Source of the DNA: an uncultured Wenzhouxiangella sp.
GTDB lineage: Bacteria; Pseudomonadota; Gammaproteobacteria; Xanthomonadales; Wenzhouxiangellaceae
NCBI GenBank assembly: GCA_937876395.1
Contig: CALEIM010000085.1
Coordinates: forward strand, 1 to 18,233
Length of the DNA stretch: 18,233 bases
Direction: 5' to 3'
Shown here: one piece after another, positions 6,604 to 15,550 of the stretch
How positions within the stretch are numbered: position 1 is the stretch's first letter
How the letters are laid out: each line of letters starts with the position of its first letter
Program-made: the position numbers and the translations under genes
Notes under the pieces: generated by a model
What the model saw: the letters and a program-made list of their open reading frames with translations, nothing else
What the model was told of the DNA's origin: nothing
Database searches by the model: none

Positions 6604-8002
6604 ATTTCTTCTCTCTTTCATTGCGGCCGCCTTCCTGGCGGCCTGCGCGGCCGGTCCGGACTACCGGCGCCCCGAAGCGCCCGAGCCCGATGCATTCGCA
6701 GCCGCGGTCGGGCGTGCCGGCCAGGCCGCTGACACCGCGGCCGACGAACGCCGCTTCTGGCGCGGCTTCGGCGATCCAATGCTGGCCGACCTGGTCGACA
6801 CCACACTTGAAGCCAATCAGTCCCTGGCCGCGGCGGTAGCGCGCTACGAGCGTGCCGATGCCCTGCTGGCCGGAGCACGGCGCGATCGCTGGCCGAGCGT
6901 GACGGCTGGTGCCGGCGCGTCCCAAACACGCCCATCCGAATTCGAGCGCGGCGACGGGCCGAATACCTTCGAAGCCTGGGACGCCGGCCTGGCGGCCAGG
7001 TGGGAGCCGGACCTGTTCGGCCGACTGTCGCGACTTACCGAAGCCAGCCGCGCCGAATTGCAGGCCGCCGCGGCGGATGTCGATGCCGTTCGAGTCGCGC
7101 TGGTCGGGGAGGTCGCCGCGAGCTACTTCCGACTTCGCGGCCTGCAGCAACAGCGCGAGGTCGTGCACGCCAACGTTCGACTGCAGCAAGAGTCGCTGGC
7201 CATAGTCGACGCCCGCGTGGAAGCCGGTCGCGGCACGGATTTTGATCGTGTGCGCGCCCGCGCCCAGCTCGAACGGATTCGAGCCGAACTGCCGCTCCTT
7301 GATAGCGAGATTCGGGCGGTCATGCATCGCATCGCCGTGATTGCCGGGCAGCCCCCGGCGCACCTGGTTTCCTGGCTGTCGGCGCCGCGCGGGTTACCCG
7401 AAGCGCGCCCCGTCATCTCGCCGGGGACGCCGGGTGAGCTGCTGCGACGCCGGCCGGATATCGCCGCCGCCGAACGACGCGTCGCTGCAGCCACTGCGCG
7501 CATCGGCGTGGCCGCGGCCGATCTCTATCCGCGCTTTACGCTCAGTGGCCTGCTCGGCACGGTCGCCGGGGACGCCGGCGATCTGTTCTCGAGCGGATCG
7601 GAGTCCCGCCGCGCTGTGCTGGGCATCGATTGGAGTTTCCTCGACCGCAATCGGGTTCAGGCCCGCATCAACGCGGCCGACGCGGCAACCCGTGAAGCCA
7701 TCGCCGATTACCGACAGGTCGTTCTAAGCGCGCTGGAAGCGACCGAAACCCGCCTGGTGCGCTATCACCGCAGCCAGAGCCGCACCGACCTGCTGCGCGG
7801 CGCAGCGAGATCCGCCGAGCGTGCCGTCGAGCTGGCCCGAAGCCGCTTCGAGCGCGGCTACATCGGCTACTTCGAAGTGCTTTCGGCCGAACAGGAGCTG
7901 GTTGCCGCGCGCGTCGAGGCCGTGCGCAGCCGGACCGACGAGGTGCTTGCCATGGTCGACCTCTACCGCGCCCTGGCCGGCGCGCCGCCGGCCAGTCCGT
8001 GA
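6596..8002 (+). CDS. Efflux outer-membrane factor, NodT-family lipoprotein (OprN/OprM-like)
   Basis: This 468-residue protein starts at the ATG at 6596, which overlaps the transporter stop (ATGCATAA) and follows a GGGAG SD. A lipoprotein signal ends in LAAC with Cys17, followed by AGPDYRRP, a hallmark of NodT-type outer-membrane factors. Two tandem OEP repeats follow (about 60-265 and 270-460), with FWRGFGDPMLADLV, the equatorial segment GTPGELLRRRPDIAAAERRVAAATARIGVAAADLYP, and LARSRFERGYIGYFEVLSAEQEL near the C-terminus. Such proteins trimerise into a TolC-like channel that completes the pump. It is the last gene of the operon; no clear intrinsic terminator follows. Confidence 0.93.
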   Translation: MHKFLLSFIAAAFLAACAAGPDYRRPEAPEPDAFAAAVGRAGQAADTAADERRFWRGFGDPMLADLVDTTLEANQSLAAAVARYERADALLAGARRDRWPSVTAGAGASQTRPSEFERGDGPNTFEAWDAGLAARWEPDLFGRLSRLTEASRAELQAAAADVDAVRVALVGEVAASYFRLRGLQQQREVVHANVRLQQESLAIVDARVEAGRGTDFDRVRARAQLERIRAELPLLDSEIRAVMHRIAVIAGQPPAHLVSWLSAPRGLPEARPVISPGTPGELLRRRPDIAAAERRVAAATARIGVAAADLYPRFTLSGLLGTVAGDAGDLFSSGSESRRAVLGIDWSFLDRNRVQARINAADAATREAIADYRQVVLSALEATETRLVRYHRSQSRTDLLRGAARSAERAVELARSRFERGYIGYFEVLSAEQELVAARVEAVRSRTDEVLAMVDLYRALAGAPPASP

Positions 8003-8105
8003 GTTTCTCTCCACACGCCGCCTCGGCGCGACTTCGGCATGATTCAGGCGCCGCTCAGCGTCGGGCGCTAGAATGATCGCCGGATATCATCGGACTGCCA
8101 AACTC

Positions 8106-9140
8106 ATGCGTAATTTTCTGCTCGCCCTGACAACCCTGCTCGCCGGCCAGGCCTGGGCCACGGGTGAAATCAACGTGCTCACCGATCTCAAATCGCCGTT
8201 TCCGCCTGGCTGCATCGCCGTTGAGCTGCCGGCTGGTCCCGCTTCCCTGGACAACACCCTGTTCAATGAAAACATCGCGGTGCCGTCCATCGGTGCAACC
8301 CACAAAGACGCCCGGGTCCAGGTAACCATCTGGCGCACCGGCTGCCACGACAGCGGCTACTCAGTGGTGATGGTGCGCCTGCAACAAACATCCGGCAGCG
8401 CCGTTCTGGTTCCCAAGGTGTATGCCGAAGCCGGAGAAGTGATCCAGCCCATGCACGTCGCCCAGCTTATTCGTCACCCGGCGGTTGGCGACGTTGGCGC
8501 AGCCGCCAACATCATCAGCCAGACCCCGGTGACCTACATGCTCGGCGTCGACCCCTTCGCGATCGACGGGGAGACCGTGTTCTGGCCCGAAGACTACAAC
8601 GATGTCTTCACCCTGGAACTGTTCTGGGGCGACTACGCCCCGCTGGTTGCGCCCATCGGTGAGCGCTTCATCATCGAACCCTATGTGGCGGAATTCGATC
8701 CGCCGCAAAACGACTATCCAGTCCTGCACGGGCGCATGTCAGGTCAGTACACGGTTGACGGCCTCCCCTACAGCGGCCTGTTTTTGAATATCGGCGAGGA
8801 ATGGGACGACAGCAACAACGTCGTTGCCACCTTTTTCACCTACCTCGACGGCTACCCGTTCTGGGTGATCGGATCAGCCAGCGGCCTGGAGCCAGGCTTT
8901 GACCTGGTTACCCTCGACATGCTCGAACTCTACGGGGGAGAATTCTTTACCGTGCCGCCGGGCAGTTTCACGGAAGGAGACGTCGATATCTACTCAATCG
9001 GCACCATGAGCATTGAGGCACTGGACTGCAACCGCCTGCTGGTTGGCTACAACTTCAGCGAAGGCGGGCTGGGCACCGGCTTTTTCGAAGCCGAGCGCCT
9101 GACCCGGACCGCCGGATACGACTGCAACCCCTGGGAATAG
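8106..9140 (+). CDS. Secreted protein of unknown function
   Basis: I cannot assign a function. The ATG at 8106 is chosen over 8073 because it begins a clean Sec signal peptide (MRNFLLALTTLLAGQAWA, cleavage near 18-19). Neither start has a clear SD; a possible -10, TAGAAT, lies at 8069-8074. The mature protein (about 326 residues) is acidic and rich in aromatics, with four Cys that could form two disulfides. The C-terminal part (about 215-344: SGLFLNIGEEWDD, FFTYLDGYPFWVIG, then IEALDCNRLLVGYNF) resembles a recurrent extracellular domain of unannotated proteobacterial proteins with a GxGF/TYDxxGxPxWLxG style, as far as I remember it. It converges on the hydrolase gene with a 7-bp gap and is probably monocistronic. 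Confidence 0.7.
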   Translation: MRNFLLALTTLLAGQAWATGEINVLTDLKSPFPPGCIAVELPAGPASLDNTLFNENIAVPSIGATHKDARVQVTIWRTGCHDSGYSVVMVRLQQTSGSAVLVPKVYAEAGEVIQPMHVAQLIRHPAVGDVGAAANIISQTPVTYMLGVDPFAIDGETVFWPEDYNDVFTLELFWGDYAPLVAPIGERFIIEPYVAEFDPPQNDYPVLHGRMSGQYTVDGLPYSGLFLNIGEEWDDSNNVVATFFTYLDGYPFWVIGSASGLEPGFDLVTLDMLELYGGEFFTVPPGSFTEGDVDIYSIGTMSIEALDCNRLLVGYNFSEGGLGTGFFEAERLTRTAGYDCNPWE

Positions 9141-9147
9141 CAACCGT

Positions 9148-9783
9148 TCAGGTCTCGGGAAAGCGTCCGGTGGCCAGAAAAGCGGCGACGGCCTGAGCGA
9201 CGCTCGGCGCCGTCACCAGGCCGGTATGCGTGACCGGCATGACGCGTTCCAGGGCATTGTCCAGGCGGCATTCGGCCAGGCTGACGGTGCCGTCGTCAGG
9301 CGACTCAAGCGAACCAAACAGCCGTCCCAGTCCGAACGATCGGCTGCCGGCAATCACCGCCGTATCGCGCCCGACCGGCGCCTGTGAAAAGCCGGCTTCG
9401 AGGGCCGGTCGAACCGGGCCGATAAACGGCCGGAACAGGCGTCTGGTTCCGGCCCGTCGGGCCACTTCCGAACCGCGCACCGGCGAGCCGAGCAGAACCA
9501 CCCGCCCGGGCGGAATACCGTCGTACTCGTCGAGCATGCGCAAAATTACCAGTCCGCCCAGTGAATGCCCGACCAGATTGAGCTGATCGCTTTTGCGTTC
9601 GGCAACAAAGTCGCGCAAGGCGCGCGCGTCGGCCGACAGCGACTGGCGCAGCGCCGGATAGGAAAAGCGGCTCACCGTAAAGCCGGCCTTTTGCAAGCGC
9701 TGATCGAGCACCACCAGACCAGCCTGGCCGTACCACAGGCCGTGTACCAGCACCACATGGTGATTTTCGGATCGGTCCATCAT
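9148..9783 (-). CDS. Alpha/beta-hydrolase, lipase/esterase type
   Basis: This 211-residue protein starts with HHVVLVHGLW, the oxyanion-hole HG motif, after nine residues. The nucleophile elbow GHSLGG (about residues 73-78) supplies Ser75, and the C-terminal part offers an Asp in SPDDGTVS and a His in VTHTGL, so the Ser-Asp-His triad appears complete. There is no signal peptide; it should be cytoplasmic. It resembles the small triacylglycerol-lipase/PGAP1-like hydrolases, which act on ester bonds; the substrate is unknown. Two adjacent Met codons (9783, 9780) could start it, both with weak SDs. It lies 33 bp behind aspS on the same strand, so it is probably co-transcribed. In many gammaproteobacteria yebC-ruvC follows aspS instead. 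Confidence 0.8.
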   Translation of the reverse strand: MMDRSENHHVVLVHGLWYGQAGLVVLDQRLQKAGFTVSRFSYPALRQSLSADARALRDFVAERKSDQLNLVGHSLGGLVILRMLDEYDGIPPGRVVLLGSPVRGSEVARRAGTRRLFRPFIGPVRPALEAGFSQAPVGRDTAVIAGSRSFGLGRLFGSLESPDDGTVSLAECRLDNALERVMPVTHTGLVTAPSVAQAVAAFLATGRFPET

Positions 9784-9816
9784 CAGCCCATTGTCTGGTG
9801 CATGGTTGGGTGCGTG

Positions 9817-11586
9817 TCAGCTCTGCTTTTCCACCGGGCGGAGCCTGAGTTCAGCGAGCTGCTCGGGATCGACCGGGGCCGGTGCGCCAGTCATCAGGCA
9901 GGCGGCATTGCTTGTTTTAGGAAAGGCAATGACTTCGCGAATCGAGTCTTCACCGGCCATCAGCGCGGCAATCCGGTCAATTCCGAAGGCAATCCCGCCG
10001 TGCGGCGGGCAGCCGTAACGCAGCGCCTCCAGCAGGAAGCCGAAGCGCTCCTGGGCCTCATTCTCATCCATGCCGAGAACTTCAAGCGCGGCCTGCTGCA
10101 GCACCGGATCGTGGATACGAATCGAGCCGCCGCCAATTTCCGAGCCGTTGAGCACCATGTCATAGGCGCGTGACAGTACCGTGGCCGGATCGGACTTGAG
10201 CGTGTCGACATCATCGACCGCCGGCGCCGTGAAAGGATGATGCAGGGCGTAATAGCGTTGGTCGTCCGGGTCGTATTCGAACATCGGGAAATCGACCACC
10301 CACAGCGGTTTCCAACCCTCGGTGACCAGATCAAGATCTTTGGCCACCTGCAGGCGGAGCGCGCCCAGAAAAGTGCTGACCAGCATCTTCTCGCCGGCGC
10401 CGAAAAACAGAATATCGCCGTCTGCAGCGCCCGTTTCCGCCAGCAGTCCGCTGACCGCCTGCTGATCGAGAAACTTGGCCACCGGCGACTGAACACCGTC
10501 CACTCCGGCTCCCGCATCGTTGACTTTCATCCACGCCAGGCCGCGCGCGCCGTAGCGGGCGACGAATTCGGCATAGCCGTCGATCTGCTTGCGGCTCAAA
10601 CTCGCCCCGCCGGGCACGCGCAGTGCGGCCACGCGCGAGCCCGGATCATTGGCCGGCCCCGAAAACACCTTGAAGTCGACATGACGCAGGTGCTCGCACA
10701 CCGTCACCAGCTCCAGATCAATTCTCAGGTCCGGCTTGTCGGAGCCGTAACGCTGCATGGCCTCGGCATAGCTCATGCGCGGGAAGGGATCGGGCAGCTC
10801 AACGGAGCACACTTCAGCAAACACCTGCCGAATCAGCGCCTCGGCGGTTTGCTGAACATCTGCTTCGCGGACGAAAGCCATCTCGATATCAAGCTGAGTA
10901 AACTCGGGCTGACGGTCGGCGCGCAAGTCCTCGTCGCGGAAGCAGCGCGCAATCTGATAGTAGCGGTCAAAGCCGGCCATCATCAGGATCTGCTTGAATA
11001 GCTGGGGCGACTGCGGCAGAGCGAAGAAACTGCCCGGCTGGACCCGGCTGGGCACCAGATAGTCGCGCGCGCCCTCGGGCGTGGCGCGGGTCAGAATCGG
11101 TGTTTCGGCATCAATGAAATCACGCTGGTCAAGAAAGCCCCGGATCGCGCCGGTCAGACGCGAGCGCAGGCGCAGGTTGCGCTGCAAGCGCGGACGCCTG
11201 AGGTCCAGGAAGCGATACTTCAGCCGCACTTCCTCGCCATCCTCATCGCTCATCAGCAAAGGCAGCGGCGCGGCCGCGCTTAGGATCTCAACGGTATCGA
11301 CGACCATTTCCACCTTGCCGGTCGCCATGTCGGGATTCCACTGACTTTCCGGGCGCATTCGAACGGTGCCACTCAGGCGCAGGCAAAACTCGTTGCGCAG
11401 TGTCTCGCCCTCGGCAAAGGCCGGTTCATTCTCCGGCTCGATGACGAGCTGCAGAATGCCGCTGTGATCGCGCAGGCTGACAAAAATCAGCCCGCCCAGA
11501 TTGCGCGCTCGATTGACCCAGCCGCACACCGTGACCTTTTGGTCGGCAAGCGATTCGTTGACCTGTCCACATAGATGAGAGCGCAT
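9817..11586 (-). CDS. aspS: Aspartate-tRNA ligase (discriminating type)
   Basis: The 589 residues match bacterial AspRS (E. coli 590). Visible parts: the N-terminal OB-fold anticodon-binding domain (residues 1-105; CGWVNRARNLGGLIFVSLRD), class II motif 1 region, motif 2 FRDEDLRADRQPEFTQLD (about 216-233), the bacterial GAD insertion, and motif 3 GGIAFGIDRIAALM (about 530-543). It charges tRNA-Asp with aspartate in the cytoplasm. Leu30 aligns with the Leu of the E. coli enzyme where tRNA-Asn-accepting AspRSs tend to have His, suggesting a discriminating enzyme. It starts 3 bp after the fmdB stop, with a poor SD, so coupling with fmdB is likely. Confidence 0.97.
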   Translation of the reverse strand: MRSHLCGQVNESLADQKVTVCGWVNRARNLGGLIFVSLRDHSGILQLVIEPENEPAFAEGETLRNEFCLRLSGTVRMRPESQWNPDMATGKVEMVVDTVEILSAAAPLPLLMSDEDGEEVRLKYRFLDLRRPRLQRNLRLRSRLTGAIRGFLDQRDFIDAETPILTRATPEGARDYLVPSRVQPGSFFALPQSPQLFKQILMMAGFDRYYQIARCFRDEDLRADRQPEFTQLDIEMAFVREADVQQTAEALIRQVFAEVCSVELPDPFPRMSYAEAMQRYGSDKPDLRIDLELVTVCEHLRHVDFKVFSGPANDPGSRVAALRVPGGASLSRKQIDGYAEFVARYGARGLAWMKVNDAGAGVDGVQSPVAKFLDQQAVSGLLAETGAADGDILFFGAGEKMLVSTFLGALRLQVAKDLDLVTEGWKPLWVVDFPMFEYDPDDQRYYALHHPFTAPAVDDVDTLKSDPATVLSRAYDMVLNGSEIGGGSIRIHDPVLQQAALEVLGMDENEAQERFGFLLEALRYGCPPHGGIAFGIDRIAALMAGEDSIREVIAFPKTSNAACLMTGAPAPVDPEQLAELRLRPVEKQS

Positions 11587-11589
11587 GGT

Positions 11590-11904
11590 TCAGGCCGTCG
11601 GTCCGGGTGCGGCGCTGCCGCCCGGCTTGTCCGATTTCGGGCTGGCCTTGCTGTCGGCCGACTTGGCGGCGCCGTCAGACTTGGTGCCGGGCGGCTTTTC
11701 ACCGGCCAGATTACGCTGCTTGTCCTTCTTGAAATCCGTCTCATACCAGCCGCCGCCCTTGAGCCGGAAGCCGGCGGCGGAAATCAGCTTGGTCAACGCC
11801 GGCTTGCCGCACTGCGGGCAATCGATCAGCGCCGGGTCGGACAGCTTCTGCAATTTTTCCAGTTCGTGCTGACACGACTGGCAACGGTATTCATAGATTG
11901 GCAC
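11590..11904 (-). CDS. FmdB-family zinc-ribbon protein
   Basis: This 104-residue protein starts with GTG at 11904, supported by the SD AGAGGA 6 bases upstream. MPIYEYRCQSCQHELEKLQK followed by CPQCGKPAL gives the CxxC...CxxC zinc ribbon typical of FmdB-type regulators (residues 1-40), then GFRLKGGGWYETDF (about 46-59), also usual for the family. The remaining 45 residues are a Lys/Ser/Pro/Gly-rich disordered tail. The molecular role of the family is poorly known. An fmdB gene directly upstream of aspS is common in gammaproteobacteria, and here only 3 bp separate them. Expression probably begins in the 167-bp divergent region that also holds the heptamer array. Confidence 0.88.
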   Translation of the reverse strand: MPIYEYRCQSCQHELEKLQKLSDPALIDCPQCGKPALTKLISAAGFRLKGGGWYETDFKKDKQRNLAGEKPPGTKSDGAAKSADSKASPKSDKPGGSAAPGPTA

Positions 11905-11990
11905 GGTATTCCTCTCAACTGATGTCCATCAATGCTGCGTATTGTGGGGGCCAAAGGCCGCTTTTTCGAGTCATATGCTTGGTCAACCAC

Positions 11991-12060
11991 CTCCGACCTC
12001 CGACCTCCGACCTCCGACCTCCGACCTCCGACCTCCGTCTTCCGACCTCCGTCCCCCGTT
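11991..12060. repeat. Heptanucleotide tandem array (CTCCGAC)n before the kinase-like gene
   Basis: Six perfect CTCCGAC units (11991-12032) are followed by four degenerate ones (CTCCGTC, TTCCGAC, CTCCGTC, CCCCGTT). The array ends 11 bp before the kinase-like ATG, in the divergent gap with fmdB (11905-12071). The rest of that gap, 11905-11990, shows only weak promoter-like sequence. Sense to the kinase, the RNA repeats CCUCC, the anti-SD sequence; sense to fmdB it repeats GGAGG. The same heptamer recurs at 18171-18233. Perfect units beside decayed ones suggest slippage followed by drift. Confidence 0.95.
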
Positions 12061-12071
12061 AATATAAAGCC

Positions 12072-12725
12072 ATGCCCCGCCCTGCCCCGCCACCTGCCGA
12101 GCTTGACGCGCTGTTTGCCGACTTCAAGCCCGACGACTGGCCGCTGATCGCGCGCAGCAATCAGGGCACGCTGGTGCGGGTCCAGCATCAACACTTCGAC
12201 CTGGCGGTCAAATCACCAATGGGTCGCAGCCTGCTGTGGTACGGCCGACAGTTTGCTTTGAGACGCGAACTGGCAGCCTACCGTCGGCTTGGATCGGTGG
12301 CCGGATTTCCACGTTGTTTTGGCCTGTTCGGCGGCCGCCATCTGGCGCTGGAGTATATCGACGGTCAGCTTCTGCGCGGTGCCAAAATTGCCGACCCGGA
12401 ACAATACTTCAGCCTGTTAAAGACAGCCATCGCCGCAATGCACCAGCGCGGCGTGGTCCACGGCGACCTCAAAAGCCGCAACAACGTCATGGTCAATTCC
12501 TTCGGCCAGCCGCTGATCATCGATTTGGGAACGGCCGTGGTCCACAAACCCGGCTGGCATCCGCTCAACCACTACGTGTTCAATTATCTCAAGCGTATCG
12601 ATCGCAACGGATTCATCAAACTCAAATACGGCGGCTACGAGCAGGTCGCCGAAGAGGATCTGGACTGGCTTGAGCGCTCACTCATCGAGCGCCTCAACCG
12701 GCGCTTTCGCCGGCGCGGTCGCTGA
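12072..12725 (+). CDS. Small protein kinase-fold phosphotransferase (LPS-kinase/RIO-like)
   Basis: This 217-residue protein has a compact kinase core: Lys47 in LAVKSP (ATP-binding lysine candidate), a hinge-like LALEYIDGQLL, catalytic loop HGDLKSRNN with Asp132 and Asn137, and D151-L152-G153 in IIDLGTA at the DFG position. All key residues are present, so it should be active. The short C-lobe fits the KdkA/WaaP-type LPS kinases or RIO-like kinases better than Ser/Thr kinases. It has no membrane segment and ends in a very basic tail (NRRFRRRGR). The ATG is preceded by AT-rich TTAATATAAAG and almost no SD, directly after the heptamer array. Its 3' end overlaps the oleD-like 3' end by 48 bp. The substrate is unknown; nearby glycan genes hint at an envelope sugar. 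Confidence 0.72.
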   Translation: MPRPAPPPAELDALFADFKPDDWPLIARSNQGTLVRVQHQHFDLAVKSPMGRSLLWYGRQFALRRELAAYRRLGSVAGFPRCFGLFGGRHLALEYIDGQLLRGAKIADPEQYFSLLKTAIAAMHQRGVVHGDLKSRNNVMVNSFGQPLIIDLGTAVVHKPGWHPLNHYVFNYLKRIDRNGFIKLKYGGYEQVAEEDLDWLERSLIERLNRRFRRRGR

Positions 12726-13694
12726 AGCCGCCAGTCGTTCAAAACCTTCATCCAGGCTGATCGAGGCCTGATAGCCCAGATCCCGACGGGCGGCAGAAAT
12801 ATCAAACCAGTGCGCGGTTGCCAGATGATCGACCACGAAGCGCGACAGCGGCGGGTCGGAGCGCTTTCGCAGCGCGCGCCAAAGCATTTCAACCGCGGTG
12901 GCGGCAGCCATCGCCAGCCGTCGGTCAACGCGGCCCAGGCGCGGTGTCTCACCGCCGGCCTCAAGCAGCCGTGTCAGCCAGGCGGCGACTGAAATCGGTT
13001 CGCCGTTGGAGATGAAGTAAGCTCGACCGGCCGCGCTGGCCTCAGCGCGCAGATTATCCAGCGCCAGCAGATGAGCCGCGGCCGCATTGTCGATATAGAC
13101 CGTATCAATCAGCTTGTCCGGAGCCGGCAATCGCAGCCGACCGGCGCGATTTCTTTCAGCCAGGCGCGGCAGCAGATTATTGTCACCCGGCCCCCAGACC
13201 AGGTGCGGCCGCAGCGCGCAGACCTTGAGCCTCGGGCCGTTGGCGCCCAGCGCCAGGCGCTCGGCCTCGGCCTTGGTGGCCGGATACGGGGCATGGAAAT
13301 GTTCGGCCAACGGCAGCGATTCATCGCCGCCGTTGATATCACCGCCGGCATGAACCACGCTCGGTGAGGACGTGTGAACCAGATAGCGCACACCGAAATG
13401 GCGGCAGGCGTCGATCACATGCCGGGTGCCGTCCACATTGGCGGCAATGAAATCGGGCGCATACAGCCCCGGCCCGGCCTTGGCGGCCACGTGGATGACC
13501 GCATCCACGCCGTCTACCGCGGCCATGACCGCCTCACGACTGGAAATATCACCCTGATGGCAGATCACCCCAAGTGCAGCCAGTTCGGGATAGGCCGATC
13601 GATTCAGGATTGAAACCGTCTCGCCACGCTCGACAAGCTGACGAACTATCGCCTGGCCAAGAAAACCGCCGCCGCCGGTTACCAGCACTTTCAT
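12678..13694 (-). CDS. oleD: OleD-like NAD(P)H-dependent reductase (3-beta-HSD family)
   Basis: This 338-residue extended SDR has the Rossmann motif TGGGGFLG (residues 6-13), catalytic Ser in HTSSPS (about 108-112), and Y137-x3-K141. Its wording follows OleD closely: NRSAYPEL, GVDAVIHVAAKAG, LRPHLVWGPGD, LLPRLAERNRAGRLRL, DTVYIDNAAAAHLLAL and AYFISNGEP. OleD reduces 2-alkyl-3-ketoacyl intermediates in the OleABCD long-chain olefin pathway. No oleA, oleB or oleC lies in the window, so the gene is detached from that cluster or belongs to a related pathway (a sterol or other 3-ketone reductase cannot be excluded). The start has a GGAG SD 9-10 bases upstream. The low-complexity C-terminus (APAKAPVEALDE) lies within the overlap with the kinase gene. 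Confidence 0.75.
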   Translation of the reverse strand: MKVLVTGGGGFLGQAIVRQLVERGETVSILNRSAYPELAALGVICHQGDISSREAVMAAVDGVDAVIHVAAKAGPGLYAPDFIAANVDGTRHVIDACRHFGVRYLVHTSSPSVVHAGGDINGGDESLPLAEHFHAPYPATKAEAERLALGANGPRLKVCALRPHLVWGPGDNNLLPRLAERNRAGRLRLPAPDKLIDTVYIDNAAAAHLLALDNLRAEASAAGRAYFISNGEPISVAAWLTRLLEAGGETPRLGRVDRRLAMAAATAVEMLWRALRKRSDPPLSRFVVDHLATAHWFDISAARRDLGYQASISLDEGFERLAASATAPAKAPVEALDE

Positions 13695-13808
13695 GGCTTG
13701 ATTCTCCAGATGAGATACGCCCGTCTATCGTACTGTACCGGGCTGTGGCAATTTGCGGCACTCGCCCCCATTTCCTTCCTTTCCGTCTCCAGATTGAAAA
13801 TCACAACC

Positions 13809-15479
<1,671 letters not shown>

Positions 15480-15496
15480 GGAACCGGATTGTCGGG

Positions 15497-15516
15497 GCGA
15501 CGTGCGGGGACGTCGC
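15497..15516. terminator. Hairpin between convergent ettA and the SDR gene; possible terminator
   Basis: GCGACGT, GCGGGG, ACGTCGC is a perfect 7-bp inverted repeat 18 bp after the ettA stop and 35 bp beyond the SDR stop read from the other strand. It is the only clear structure in the 71-bp convergent gap. No T-run follows directly on the plus strand, so intrinsic termination is uncertain. Confidence 0.35.
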
Positions 15517-15550
15517 GCCGAACACGCCTCGGGACTCATCGACCATGCTT

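Noticed and set aside
9141..9147. A bidirectional terminator between the secreted-protein gene and the hydrolase gene.
   Set aside because: The gap is 7 bp and no stable hairpin with T-tract is visible around it.
9817..11586. Several plus-strand open frames opposite aspS.
   Set aside because: They are codon shadows of an intact essential gene; none shows a start signal or a recognisable domain.
11991..12060. The heptamer array as a CRISPR or a phage attachment site.
   Set aside because: The unit is 7 bp, contiguous, without spacers, and no cas gene, integrase or tRNA is nearby.
11826..12194. A minus-strand open frame containing repeated GGRRSEV units.
   Set aside because: The repeated peptide is only a translation of the heptamer array, and the frame overlaps fmdB and the kinase-like gene; no SD or domain supports it.
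13698..13808. A 37-residue N-terminal extension of EttA to 13698.
   Set aside because: EttA proteins begin MAQ-[FY]-VYTMHRV, exactly at 13809; the extension lies in the divergent promoter gap.
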